Positions 52,848-61,529 of a DNA stretch of 64,000 bases are shown here, one piece after another. Where the stretch lies: positions 1 through 64,000 of the forward strand of contig URXU01000007.1 of the NCBI GenBank assembly GCA_900552005.1. Direction: 5' to 3'. Every line of letters starts with the position of its first letter. Position 1 is the stretch's first letter. The position numbers and the translations under genes were made by a program. A model generated the notes under the pieces. It saw nothing but the letters and a program-made list of their open reading frames with translations. It searched no databases and was not told the origin of the DNA. This DNA is from an uncultured Phascolarctobacterium sp. (GTDB taxonomy: Bacteria; Bacillota; Negativicutes; Acidaminococcales; Acidaminococcaceae).

Positions 52848-53777
52848 GTGCGGAAAAAGGTACTGGTTATTTTGGGTCCCACAGCAACGGGAAAAAGCCA
52901 TTGTGCCGTGGAGATTGCAAAAAAAATCGGCGGCGAAATAATTTCCGGCGATTCTATGCTGGTATATCGAGGAATGAATATCGGGACAGCAAAACCGTCG
53001 GCAGATGAATTGCGGGAAGTGCCGCATCACCTTGTTAATATTTTGCCGCCCGAGGCTGAGTTTAATGTTGTTGATTTTAAAAATCAGGCGGAGAGGCTGA
53101 TTACAGAAATAACGGACCGCGGGAAATTGCCCATTATTGCTGGCGGCACAGGTCTTTATATTAAAGCTTTATTGGAGAATTATACGTTTAATAAAGCTGA
53201 TAAGGTGAGTGCTGTCAGACAGGAACTGGAAGAATTTTTGCAAAGCCAAGGCAAGGAAGCATTATATGAAAGGCTGTGCCGGCTGGATCAGAAAGCAGCG
53301 GCTAATATTCATATGAACAATACCCGCAGGGTAATACGCGCTATTGAGTCGGCCTTGCAGGGCGAAACGGTGTCTCAGTCAAACAGCGGTGAATTGGTAT
53401 ATGATGCCTTGGTTTTTGGGCTGAATATGCAGCGGGATGTTTTATATCAGCGCATTAATGAGCGTGTTGATGTAATGCTGCAGCAGGGGTTAGAGGCAGA
53501 AGTGCGTCAGTTGCTGCAGCAGGGAGTTCCGGCTGCATGTCAATCCATGCAGAGCATTGGATACCGGCAGATGGTCTGGTATTTGCAGGGAGATATGACC
53601 TATGAACAGGCGGTTGATAAGTTGAAGCAGGCTACCAGAAACTTTGCTAAGCGGCAGCTTACCTGGTTTAGAAAAATGCCATATATTAATTGGCTACAAT
53701 TGGAAATGCAGCCTGATTATCCAGCGGTTATTACGGCTATGTGCGCAAAAATCAACGAACGGTTCCTGGTGCGGTAA
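52848..53777 (+). CDS. miaA: tRNA dimethylallyltransferase MiaA
   Basis: A protein of 309 residues that isopentenylates A37 of tRNAs reading U-starting codons, the substrate for MiaB. Walker A is GPTATGKS (10-17); DSMLVYRGMNIGTAKP, AGGTGLYIKAL and SIGYRQMVWYL are present. The start is GTG at 52848, 8 bases after AGGAGGTG. Hfq follows after 93 bases, as in many bacteria. Confidence 0.96.
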   Translation: MRKKVLVILGPTATGKSHCAVEIAKKIGGEIISGDSMLVYRGMNIGTAKPSADELREVPHHLVNILPPEAEFNVVDFKNQAERLITEITDRGKLPIIAGGTGLYIKALLENYTFNKADKVSAVRQELEEFLQSQGKEALYERLCRLDQKAAANIHMNNTRRVIRAIESALQGETVSQSNSGELVYDALVFGLNMQRDVLYQRINERVDVMLQQGLEAEVRQLLQQGVPAACQSMQSIGYRQMVWYLQGDMTYEQAVDKLKQATRNFAKRQLTWFRKMPYINWLQLEMQPDYPAVITAMCAKINERFLVR

Positions 53778-53797
53778 GCGATTTTTAGTGGATAATC

Positions 53798-53826
53798 TTG
53801 TATAAAGAATTAAACTGTTGTACAAT
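53798..53826 (+). promoter_or_regulatory. Promoter of hfq
   Basis: TTGTAT and TACAAT are separated by 17 bp, 45 bases before the hfq start. Confidence 0.7.
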
Positions 53827-53870
53827 TATAAATAACATAAAGAAGATAAGCCTGATACGGAGGGGTATAT

Positions 53871-54119
53871 ATGAACAATACTGTTAAACCGGCAATGAAT
53901 CTGCAAGACAGCTTTTTGAATCATGTACGTAAAGAAAATCTGGGTGTTATTATTTATCTGATGAACGGCTTTCAGATCAGAGGGCTGGTAAGAGGTTTTG
54001 ATAATTTTACCGTGATTATTGAAAATGAAGGCAAACAGCAGTTAGTATACAAGCATGCGATTTCTACCATTTCGCCTGCTACTAATATTACTATTATGCA
54101 GCCTGAAAAAAGAGATTAA
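53871..54119 (+). CDS. hfq: RNA chaperone Hfq
   Basis: A protein of 82 residues. The Sm1 motif (NLGVIIYLMNGFQIRGLVRGFDN in part) and Sm2 motif (YKHAIST) are clear. Hfq forms a hexamer binding U-rich small RNA tails and A-rich messages. It has its own promoter and the RBS GGAGGGG. Confidence 0.96.
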   Translation: MNNTVKPAMNLQDSFLNHVRKENLGVIIYLMNGFQIRGLVRGFDNFTVIIENEGKQQLVYKHAISTISPATNITIMQPEKRD

Positions 54120-54125
54120 ATTAAC

Positions 54126-54160
54126 ATGGGAAAAACGGCGCTGCGGCGTTGTTTTTCTTT
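54126..54160 (+). terminator. Probable terminator of hfq
   Basis: AAAACG-GCG and CGGCGTT form a short GC-rich stem with a mismatch, followed by TTTTTCTTTTTT. Weak stem, strong T tract. Confidence 0.5.
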
Positions 54161-54178
54161 TTTGGGGCAGAGAAAGGC

Positions 54179-55072
54179 ATGTTTAACTATCTGGAATTAT
54201 TTGTTGAATATCTGACAGTTGAGTTGGGTCTGTCAGAAAATACTAAAGCGGCTTATCTCAGGGATTTGCGTCTGCTGCAGAAGTATTTGAAGTTCAAAGA
54301 TGAAGCTGAACTGCTCAAAGTCAGCAGAAAGCAGCTGCTGCAATATCTTAAGCAGCTGAAAGGAGAGGGCCGTTCAGCGGCGACTATTGCTCGTAAACTG
54401 GCTTCTATCAAGGCTTTTTACCGCTTTTTAACGGCAGAACGCTATATCAGCAGTAATCCGGCAGAAGTAATTGAAGCGGCCAATAAAGGAATGCATCTGC
54501 CTAAAGTATTAAGCGTTGATGAGGTTACGGCGTTATTGGAAGCGCCTAATCAGGAAACATTGGAAGGGTTTCGTGACAAAACGATGCTGGAAGTGCTTTA
54601 CGCAACCGGAATGCGTGTTTCAGAACTGCTGAATCTGCCGCTGAGTAATGTAAATTTACAGATGAAATACGTTATCGCCTTTGGCAAAGGCTCCAAGGAG
54701 CGTATTATACCGGTAGGAAGAACAGCAATACAATATCTGGAAAAATATTTGCGGGATGTCCGTCCGCAGCTGCTGAAAGGGCATGTCAAAGCAACGGACA
54801 AATTATTTGTAAGCCTTTGGGGACAGCCCATGACCAGACAGCGTTTTTGGGAAATTATGAAAAGTTATGGTAAAAGCGCAGGTATTAATAAAAATATTAC
54901 GCCGCACATGCTGCGCCATTCTTTTGCTACCCATTTGCTGGACAATGGTACGGATTTACGGGTTGTGCAGGAACTTTTGGGTCATGCTGATATCTCGACA
55001 ACACAGATTTATACACATTTGACTAATAAACGTCTGCGAGCAGTTTATGATAAAGCGCATCCGCGGGCCTGA
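54179..55072 (+). CDS. xerD: Tyrosine recombinase XerD
   Basis: A protein of 297 residues. Catalytic residues read R146 (TGMRVSE), H243 and R246 (HMLRH), H269 (GHADISTTQ) and nucleophile Y278, almost the numbering of E. coli XerD. The N-terminal SAM-like domain covers about 1-95. It resolves chromosome dimers at dif together with XerC. The ATG at 54179 gives the usual N terminus; an upstream TTG lies in the hfq terminator. Confidence 0.92.
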   Translation: MFNYLELFVEYLTVELGLSENTKAAYLRDLRLLQKYLKFKDEAELLKVSRKQLLQYLKQLKGEGRSAATIARKLASIKAFYRFLTAERYISSNPAEVIEAANKGMHLPKVLSVDEVTALLEAPNQETLEGFRDKTMLEVLYATGMRVSELLNLPLSNVNLQMKYVIAFGKGSKERIIPVGRTAIQYLEKYLRDVRPQLLKGHVKATDKLFVSLWGQPMTRQRFWEIMKSYGKSAGINKNITPHMLRHSFATHLLDNGTDLRVVQELLGHADISTTQIYTHLTNKRLRAVYDKAHPRA

Positions 55073-55084
55073 AAAGGAGCAATT

Positions 55085-56338
55085 ATGGGAAAAACAACAA
55101 AGAAAAAATCTTCCGGAAGCCATCTTGTAATACTGATGCTGTTAGCTGCATTGGCAGTATTGGCTGTTGCCGCAGGTATGTTTTATGCTTTTGGACGCAG
55201 TGAAAAAGATGTGCTGGACAATAATGACGCCAAGCAGCCTAAAGAGGTAAATTTATTGGATGAGTCCATTGAATCACAGCGGCTTTTAGATAATATTCTG
55301 CTTACGAAGAATAATTGGCAGCTGATTGAAAAGGAACATGGCGAAAAAGAAGTTGCGGTGGAAGCGTCGGCAACTAAAGTTAAAATTGCTCAGAGAAACC
55401 TTGCGGTAGGAGTGCCTGCAAGTACGGACTTGGAGGCTGCGGGCCGGTGGCTGCGTGATAAGGCAAGAGCGGCCGGCTTGGCTGATATTTCCGGCAGCAA
55501 AAGCAAGTACAAGGATTGGGATGCCTATAAAGTAGAAATAGGCATCAGCGTCAAGGCGGGCAGTGGTCAAAAACAATTTGTAACTGATACGGTATATTTT
55601 TTCCACAACAGCAACCTGCATGGCGAAGATAAGGATATTAAGGCAGTGCAGGCTAAAACGGAAAAAAAAACTTATTCAGGGAAACTGGCAGTCATAGTTG
55701 ATGATTGCGGTTATGACATGTCATCAGTACGCACTTTGCTGAATACTGGGCTGCCGTTTAATTTTGCCGTATTGCCGTATAAAACCTACAGCAGCGATGT
55801 GCTGGAAATGATTAAAGGCGCAGGCCGTATAGCTATGCTGCATCTGCCGATGGAACCTATGGACCGCAGCGCCATGTCTGAAGGAGGAAATACAATTTGT
55901 ATGGATATGAGCAGAGAAAAGATTCAGACGCTGACTCGTAATGCTGTAAACAGTCTTCCCGGCATCAGCGGCGTAAATAACCATCAGGGTTCCAAGGCTA
56001 CCAGCAGTACTGCAACAATGGATATTGTATTGCGTGAGCTGCAAAGGCAGGGACTGTTTTTTGTAGACAGCCGGACATCTTCACAGTCTGTGGCCCGCGA
56101 CAGGGCTGTTGCTTTAGGGGTGCCCACAGCACGCAATGATATTTTTTTGGATAACAGCAGTGATATAGAAGCAATTCGCAGACAGATTTATAAGGCTATG
56201 GATATTGCTCAGAAAAATGGCAGTGCTATAGCTATCTGTCATGCGCGGCCCAATACGGCTAAAGCATGGAGTATGTACGCCGGAGAAATTAAAAAATCAG
56301 GTATTACTTTGGTGCCCGTAACAGATTTGTTATATTAA
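55085..56338 (+). CDS. Divergent polysaccharide deacetylase (YibQ family)
   Basis: A protein of 417 residues. An N-terminal membrane helix (about 12-33) is followed by a linker and a beta-rich region (about 65-190), then the NodB-like domain with AVIVDDCGYDMSS, MLHLPMEPMD, VNNHQGSKATS and FVDSRTS. YibQ-type proteins are found with EnvC and CtpA in Proteobacteria, near cell division and murein hydrolysis. Here the neighbours are xerD and an aminotransferase, so the envelope role is inferred from the family. Confidence 0.85.
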   Translation: MGKTTKKKSSGSHLVILMLLAALAVLAVAAGMFYAFGRSEKDVLDNNDAKQPKEVNLLDESIESQRLLDNILLTKNNWQLIEKEHGEKEVAVEASATKVKIAQRNLAVGVPASTDLEAAGRWLRDKARAAGLADISGSKSKYKDWDAYKVEIGISVKAGSGQKQFVTDTVYFFHNSNLHGEDKDIKAVQAKTEKKTYSGKLAVIVDDCGYDMSSVRTLLNTGLPFNFAVLPYKTYSSDVLEMIKGAGRIAMLHLPMEPMDRSAMSEGGNTICMDMSREKIQTLTRNAVNSLPGISGVNNHQGSKATSSTATMDIVLRELQRQGLFFVDSRTSSQSVARDRAVALGVPTARNDIFLDNSSDIEAIRRQIYKAMDIAQKNGSAIAICHARPNTAKAWSMYAGEIKKSGITLVPVTDLLY

Positions 56339-56366
56339 TATTTCACAATAAAAAGAAGGTAAGATT

Positions 56367-57608
56367 ATGTTTGTAGAAGAAACAATCAACAAATACGAAA
56401 AATATATTAATCCTTCCCAGGCCAGATTATTTCGCTTCATGGGTCTCGACAGCGTGGAGAGCAGTGCGGAAGGCTGGATAATTACCGATAGTGAAGGCAA
56501 GCAGTTTATTGACTGTCTTGGCGGATACGGTATGTTTGCAGTGGGACACCGCAATCCCGTAGTTGTGGAAGCAGTTGAAAAAGCCCTGCATTCCATGCCG
56601 ATGTGCGGCAAGGTCCTTTTTAATAGACCCATGGCTGATTTGGCTGAAAAGCTTGCTGAAATAACTCCCGGTGATTTACAGTACAGCTTTTTTGTTAACA
56701 GTGGCACGGAAGCTGTAGAAGGCTGCCTGAAAGTAGCAAGACTTGCTACAAAACGCAAAAAATTTGTAGCTGCTGAAAATGCCTTTCATGGCAAGACTAT
56801 GGGCTCTTTAACGGCAACTGGACGTGATTTATATCGCGATCCTTTTAAGCCTCTGCTGGAAGGCTTTACTCATGTTCCCTATGGTGATGCTGAGGCTATC
56901 AGACAGGCTGTAGATACGGATACAGCGGCAGTGATACTCGAACCAATCCAGGGAGAAGGCGGCATTATTGTGCCGCCGGACGGTTACCTGCGTCAAGTAA
57001 AAGAAATTTGTGAGCAGGCTGGAGCGCTCTTAATTGCGGATGAAGTACAGACCGGCATTGGCCGCACCGGCAGCTGGTTTGGTGTGGATTATGACGGCGT
57101 AACCCCGGATTTAATGGCCTGTGCCAAAGCTCTTGGCGGCGGCGTAATGCCTATCGGCACAATTATCGGTACACCCAGAGCATGGCAGGGATTAATTGAA
57201 GCTCCATTTTTGCATACTTCTACCTTCGGCGGCAATCAGCTGGCCTGCATGGCCGGTCTGGCAACACTGAAATATATTGAGGAGGAGGATTTACTGCGCC
57301 GCAGCAGTGAAACTGGTGCTTATTTCAAAGCTGGACTGGAAAAAATTATGCAGGAATATCCGGAAGTCATAACACAGGTACGCGGCAGGGGTATGATGAT
57401 TGGTGTGGAACTTAGTAAGGAAGGCGCCGGCGGTATGCTGATGAGTCTGATGATTGAGAAAAAAATTATTGTTGCCTATACTTTAAATAATCCGAAAGTT
57501 ATCCGTATTGAGCCGCCGCTGATTATGCCTGCCGATGTTGTTGATCATGTACTGGAAGAATTCAGAGATGCAGTTAAAACAACGGCTGCAGCAATTGAAG
57601 ATTTATAA
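56367..57608 (+). CDS. Class III aminotransferase (putrescine/ornithine/acetylornithine type)
   Basis: A protein of 413 residues, PLP-dependent fold type I. The PLP lysine is K254 in CAKALGGGVMPIG; NSGTEAVEGCLK, FHGKT and ADEVQTGIGRTG are typical. It resembles the putrescine aminotransferase PatA most, but ornithine or acetylornithine cannot be excluded. It lies 29 bases downstream of the YibQ-like gene, with an RBS AGAAGG, and 12 bases before the SRPBCC gene. Confidence 0.88.
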   Translation: MFVEETINKYEKYINPSQARLFRFMGLDSVESSAEGWIITDSEGKQFIDCLGGYGMFAVGHRNPVVVEAVEKALHSMPMCGKVLFNRPMADLAEKLAEITPGDLQYSFFVNSGTEAVEGCLKVARLATKRKKFVAAENAFHGKTMGSLTATGRDLYRDPFKPLLEGFTHVPYGDAEAIRQAVDTDTAAVILEPIQGEGGIIVPPDGYLRQVKEICEQAGALLIADEVQTGIGRTGSWFGVDYDGVTPDLMACAKALGGGVMPIGTIIGTPRAWQGLIEAPFLHTSTFGGNQLACMAGLATLKYIEEEDLLRRSSETGAYFKAGLEKIMQEYPEVITQVRGRGMMIGVELSKEGAGGMLMSLMIEKKIIVAYTLNNPKVIRIEPPLIMPADVVDHVLEEFRDAVKTTAAAIEDL

Positions 57609-57620
57609 GGAAGTGCTAAT

Positions 57621-58055
57621 ATGCCATATGTAGAAACTAAAACTGTAATTAAAGGTGAAGGCAGTAAGATTTACGATATTATTAAAAATATGTCTGCCTA
57701 TCCTGATTTTATGAAAGATCTTGTCAGCGTTGAAATTTTGGAACGCGGTGATAATTATACTGTTTCCCATTGGGTTTCCAATGTTGACGGCCGCAAGATT
57801 GTCTGGACGGAAAGGGATACATTCTATCCGGAAGATTTGAAAATTACTTACTGCCAGACAGAAGGGGATTTGAAAAAAATGGAAGGACAATGGACCATTG
57901 TCCCCTGTGCAGATGGATGTGAAGTAACATTATCAGTTGATTTTGAATTTGGTATTCCTATGATTGCCGGACTTTTAAATCCTATTTTAAAGAAAAAAGT
58001 TCGTGAAAACAGTGAAAATATGTTGACATCCATTAAAGAGCAAATTGAAAAATAA
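57621..58055 (+). CDS. SRPBCC (START/polyketide cyclase-like) protein
   Basis: A protein of 144 residues with the helix-grip pattern of SRPBCC proteins: TKTVIKGEGSKIYDIIKNMS, YPDFMKDLVSVEIL, then antiparallel strands and a C-terminal helix. Related to coenzyme Q-binding or aromatase/cyclase proteins, which bind hydrophobic ligands. This anaerobic-type genome suggests another ligand. It follows the aminotransferase directly. Confidence 0.8.
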   Translation: MPYVETKTVIKGEGSKIYDIIKNMSAYPDFMKDLVSVEILERGDNYTVSHWVSNVDGRKIVWTERDTFYPEDLKITYCQTEGDLKKMEGQWTIVPCADGCEVTLSVDFEFGIPMIAGLLNPILKKKVRENSENMLTSIKEQIEK

Positions 58056-58073
58056 TTGCCGTCTTGTTATAAT
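58045..58073 (+). promoter_or_regulatory. Promoter of htpX
   Basis: TTGAAA and TATAAT are separated by 17 bp, and the -10 is extended (TGTTATAAT). The -35 lies within the end of the SRPBCC gene. Confidence 0.85.
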
Positions 58074-58130
58074 TAAAAGCGAAAATGTTTTATTTAATAT
58101 TATTTCATGTTTTGAGGAGGAAAGTTTTTA

Positions 58131-58985
58131 ATGAAAACAGCATTTTTGATGGCTTTGATGACAGCATTATTAATGTTGATTGGTGATTTTTTCGGCGGTC
58201 TCAAGGGTATGACCGTAATGCTGCTGGTTTCCGTAGGTATGAACTTTTTTGCTTATTGGAACAGCGATAAAATGGTGCTGGCGCATTATAATGCGCAGCA
58301 GGTTGATGAGCGTACAGCTCCAGAATTATATGGCATCGTGAAAAAACTGGCTGATAAAGCCGGGCTGCCGATGCCGAAAGTATATATCATTGACAGTCCT
58401 ATTCCTAATGCTTTTGCGACCGGCAGAGATCCTGAACATGCAGCAGTTGCTGTAAATAGCTCATTAGTTGATTTGCTGGACAGAGATGAAATTGAAGGTG
58501 TTTTGGCCCATGAGCTGAGCCACGTTAAAAATCGTGACATTCTGGTAAGTACCATTGCGGCTACAATGGCAGGCGCAATTTCTACTATTGCTCAGTGGGG
58601 TATGTTCTTTGGCGGCGGCCGCGATGAAGATGGTGAAAGCCGCAATCCTATTGCTTCTATCCTGGTGATGATTTTGGCACCTTTAGCAGCTATGCTGATT
58701 CAGATGGCTGTATCAAGATCCAGAGAATATATGGCTGATAAATCCGGCGGTGAAATGTGTGGCAATCCTGATGCCTTGGCTGATGCGCTCCTGAAACTGG
58801 AGGCATATTCCAGACGTGGAGTAATGCCTAATGCAACAGAGGCAACGGCTCATATGTTTATCGTTAATCCTTTTTCTGCTGGCAATATGCAGAAAATGTT
58901 CAGCACTCATCCCAGTACGGAAGAACGTGTTATGCTGCTGCGTCAGCAGGCACAGGAAATGCGCAATAAAAGAGGTAATATGTAA
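58131..58985 (+). CDS. htpX: Zinc metalloprotease HtpX
   Basis: A protein of 284 residues of peptidase family M48 with N-terminal membrane helices (about 5-22 and 27-45) and a further pair near 145-200. Zinc motif HELSH: H127, E128 and H131; the third ligand is in SREYMADKSG. HtpX degrades damaged membrane proteins with FtsH. Overlap TAATG with the peptidase that follows; RBS GAGGAGG. Confidence 0.94.
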   Translation: MKTAFLMALMTALLMLIGDFFGGLKGMTVMLLVSVGMNFFAYWNSDKMVLAHYNAQQVDERTAPELYGIVKKLADKAGLPMPKVYIIDSPIPNAFATGRDPEHAAVAVNSSLVDLLDRDEIEGVLAHELSHVKNRDILVSTIAATMAGAISTIAQWGMFFGGGRDEDGESRNPIASILVMILAPLAAMLIQMAVSRSREYMADKSGGEMCGNPDALADALLKLEAYSRRGVMPNATEATAHMFIVNPFSAGNMQKMFSTHPSTEERVMLLRQQAQEMRNKRGNM

Positions 58986-60061
58986 TGGATAAAAAATTAG
59001 CATGGCTGAAAAGATTTTCAGAAACCTGCGGTGTTTCCGGTTTTGAAGGTCGTATGAAAGACTTGATGCTGGAACGCCTTAATGGTATGGCAGAAGTAAG
59101 CTATGATAAACTTGGCAGCGTCATATTTACAAAAAAATCCGCATCGGCTGATGCTCCTAAAATTATGCTGGCCAGCCATATGGATGAAATTGGCTTTATG
59201 GTCAAGCATATCACTAAAGAAGGCTTCCTGAAATTCACCTGCCTTGGCGGCTGGTGGGAACAGGTAATGCTTAGTCAGCGCGTAACAGTGCATGGCAGCA
59301 AGGGTGATTTGGCCGGTGTTATCGGCAGTAAGCCGCCCCATATTTTAAGTGCCGAGGAACGCACTAAAGTGGTGGCCAAGAAAGATATGTATATTGATAT
59401 TGGCGCTGAAAATGAAGAACAGGCTCGTGAACTGGGCGTGTTCGAGGGCTGTCCGGTTACTCCGTATGCGGAAATGGCAGTTATGGGTGACGGCAGAACT
59501 CTGCTGGGCAAAGCCTGGGACAATCGCATTGGCTGCGCTGTGATGGCTGATGTCATGGAAAATATAAGCCATGAAGAAGTGCCCGGTACTGTTTACGGTG
59601 TGGCAACCGTACAGGAAGAAGTTGGTTTGCGCGGTGCTCAGACCAGTGTTAATTTACTGAAACCGGATATTGCTCTGGTTATTGATACTTGTGTTGCTGG
59701 CGGTACACCCGGTGTAAGTGATGATATAGCTCCTGCCAAAATTGGCAAGGGTATTGCCGTTACTATTTACGATGCCGGCATGATTCCCAATACCGCGCTG
59801 CGTGACTTTGCAATGCAGACGGCAAAAGAATTGAATATCCCCACACAAATCAGTATTTCGGAAGGCGGAGCAACAGACGGCGGCCGTATTCATTTGCATG
59901 ATGCCGGCGTATTGACATTAACTTTCAGCATTCCTACGCGCTATATTCACAGTCATCAGTCAGTAATTCATATGGATGATTATCTGGGAGCAGTAAAACT
60001 GATTACTGCCATGGTCGAAAAATTGGACGCCGGGCAGTATCAAAAATTATTAAAGGCCTAA
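58985..60061 (+). CDS. M42 family aminopeptidase
   Basis: A protein of 358 residues. Metal-site motifs are SHMDEIGFM, GKAWDNRIGCAV, VQEEVGLRGA and SEGGATDGGRI, all features of the M42 (TET/FrvX/YsdC) group. These are dodecameric cytoplasmic aminopeptidases that process peptides from protein breakdown. Its coupling to htpX suggests a joint role in protein turnover. Confidence 0.92.
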   Translation: MDKKLAWLKRFSETCGVSGFEGRMKDLMLERLNGMAEVSYDKLGSVIFTKKSASADAPKIMLASHMDEIGFMVKHITKEGFLKFTCLGGWWEQVMLSQRVTVHGSKGDLAGVIGSKPPHILSAEERTKVVAKKDMYIDIGAENEEQARELGVFEGCPVTPYAEMAVMGDGRTLLGKAWDNRIGCAVMADVMENISHEEVPGTVYGVATVQEEVGLRGAQTSVNLLKPDIALVIDTCVAGGTPGVSDDIAPAKIGKGIAVTIYDAGMIPNTALRDFAMQTAKELNIPTQISISEGGATDGGRIHLHDAGVLTLTFSIPTRYIHSHQSVIHMDDYLGAVKLITAMVEKLDAGQYQKLLKA

Positions 60062-60068
60062 TCGGCTA

Positions 60069-60086
60069 AAATCGTTCTAACGATTT
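60069..60086. promoter_or_regulatory. 18-bp palindrome in front of ndk (operator-like)
   Basis: AAATCGTT-CT-AACGATTT is a perfect dyad with a 2-base centre, directly upstream of TATAAA (60089-60094), a likely -10. This is an operator-type position. No T tract follows at once, so a terminator is less likely. Confidence 0.5.
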
Positions 60087-60127
60087 AGTATAAATTTTTT
60101 ATATCATTATTTAAGGAGAGATTAATT

Positions 60128-60541
60128 ATGCAACAAACACTCGTACTTGTAAAACCTGATGGAGTTAGAAAAAACCTTATCGGTGAAATCATCGCCCGTT
60201 TTGAACGCCGCGGTCTGAAAGTATCCGCTCTGAAACTTGTTAAAATTACTGAAGCTCAAGCTAAATATCATTATGCTGAACATGAAGGCAAACCTTTCTT
60301 TGGCGAACTGGTTGACTTCATCACCTCCGGTCCGGTTGCCGCTATGGTAATTTCCGGTGAAAACGCTATTAAAGCAGTTCGTGGCCTGATGGGCGCTACC
60401 AATCCGCTGGAATCCGTTCCTGGCTCCATTCGCGGCGACTATGCTCTGAGCATTGGTGAAAATATCGTTCACGGCAGCGACAGCGAAGAATCTGCAGCAC
60501 GTGAAATTGCAAACTTCTTCAAACCTGAAGAAATCTATTAA
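60128..60541 (+). CDS. ndk: Nucleoside diphosphate kinase
   Basis: A protein of 137 residues with LVKPDGVRKNLIG and the phospho-histidine H115 in NIVHGSDS. It balances nucleoside triphosphates in the cytoplasm. RBS AAGGAGAG. Codon use is more biased than its neighbours (many GAA, CTG, AAA and C-ending Phe), as in highly expressed genes. Confidence 0.97.
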   Translation: MQQTLVLVKPDGVRKNLIGEIIARFERRGLKVSALKLVKITEAQAKYHYAEHEGKPFFGELVDFITSGPVAAMVISGENAIKAVRGLMGATNPLESVPGSIRGDYALSIGENIVHGSDSEESAAREIANFFKPEEIY

Positions 60542-60574
60542 TTTGAATTTCTTCTTATGAAAGGATGGTGCCAA

Positions 60575-61084
60575 ATGAAAGCAGCAGTATATACAAGAAC
60601 AGGCGATAAGGGAACTACCGGTCTTTACACTGGAGAACGTGTTCCTAAACAAAGCCTGAGAGTTGAAGCATATGGTACAATAGATGAGATTACTTCCGCT
60701 TTGGGACTTGCACGCGCGAATGTAAAGCGTGATGATGTAAGGGAAACCATTTATCAGGTACAGAAGCTTTTGATGTCTGTAATGGCTGATGTTGCCAGCT
60801 TGAATTTGCCCGAACCTTATATCAAAGAAGAACATGTAAAATTATTTGAAGAAACTATTGATAAATATGACGCCATGCTGCAGCCGTTGGCACATTTTAT
60901 TGTGCCTGGTGATACAGTAGGCGCGGCCGCTCTTGATATCGCAAGAACTACCACCAGAAGAGCAGAACGCTGTTTACTGCGTCTGGCTGAAACAGAGCCC
61001 GTAAATCAGCAGGTTCTCATTTGTCTGAATCGTTTGTCTGATTTGTGCTTTATTCTGGCAAGAGTTGAAACTGAAGTGGCTTAA
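60575..61084 (+). CDS. Cob(I)alamin adenosyltransferase (PduO type)
   Basis: A protein of 169 residues with the PduO-type motif YTRTGDKGTTGLYTG and the conserved RTTTRRAERCLLRL. It makes adenosylcobalamin from cob(I)alamin and ATP. In anaerobes that decarboxylate succinate this coenzyme is needed by methylmalonyl-CoA mutase, but no such gene is here. The ATG at 60575 follows GGATGGTG; an earlier ATG (60557) has no RBS. Confidence 0.92.
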   Translation: MKAAVYTRTGDKGTTGLYTGERVPKQSLRVEAYGTIDEITSALGLARANVKRDDVRETIYQVQKLLMSVMADVASLNLPEPYIKEEHVKLFEETIDKYDAMLQPLAHFIVPGDTVGAAALDIARTTTRRAERCLLRLAETEPVNQQVLICLNRLSDLCFILARVETEVA

Positions 61085-61118
61085 ATATATCAAATAAAAA
61101 AATTCCTGCAAATTGAAC

Positions 61119-61157
61119 TGCACCCCAAAAGTTAGACTTTTGGAGGTGCAGTTTTTT
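61119..61157 (+). terminator. Hairpin in the left end of the IS element
   Basis: TGCACCCCAAAAG pairs with CTTTTGGAGGTGCA with one bulged base, followed by GTTTTTTC. It is positioned 35 bases after the adenosyltransferase gene, which has no other terminator. Confidence 0.65.
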
Positions 61158-61158
61158 C

Positions 61159-61520
61159 ATGACTAAATACTCAGACGAATTCAAAATCAAAGCAGTACAA
61201 ATGGCAACGCCGTAAAATATGTTTGCAGAATATTAGAGATTCCAGACAGCCGTCCCTTACGTACTGGCTCGCCCATTACAACCACGGTGGTATTGACCAG
61301 CTGCTGCGTAAGAACCGTTCATATACGCTGGATTTTAAACAGAAAGTTCTTGAGCATCGCTGGCTGCATGGATTATCTTTGAAAGAAACAGCAGCCTTTT
61401 TCGCTATCCCTAATCCTTCTGTTATTTGCTCGTGGGAAAAACTATATCTTGCCTGTGGCAAATCAGGGCTACTGCCTAAAAAGAAAGGCAGGCCGTCTAT
61501 GAAACATAAATATAGTATCA
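61159..61520 (+). pseudogene. IS3-family OrfA remnant
   Basis: Reads MTKYSDEFKIKAVQM, then in the -1 frame GNAVKYVCRILEIPDSR, then in the -2 frame YWLAHYNHGGIDQLLRKNRS and a second helix-turn-helix segment (LHGLSLKETAAFFAIPNPSV). Two single-base deletions, near 61203 and 61255, therefore broke the gene. The C-terminal leucine zipper is missing. Confidence 0.8.
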
Positions 61521-61529
61521 GAGCGCCCT

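Noticed and set aside
60122..60835. A 237-codon open frame on the minus strand across ndk and the adenosyltransferase gene
   Set aside because: It is antisense to two clear genes, has no RBS and no family resemblance. It is a codon-bias shadow.
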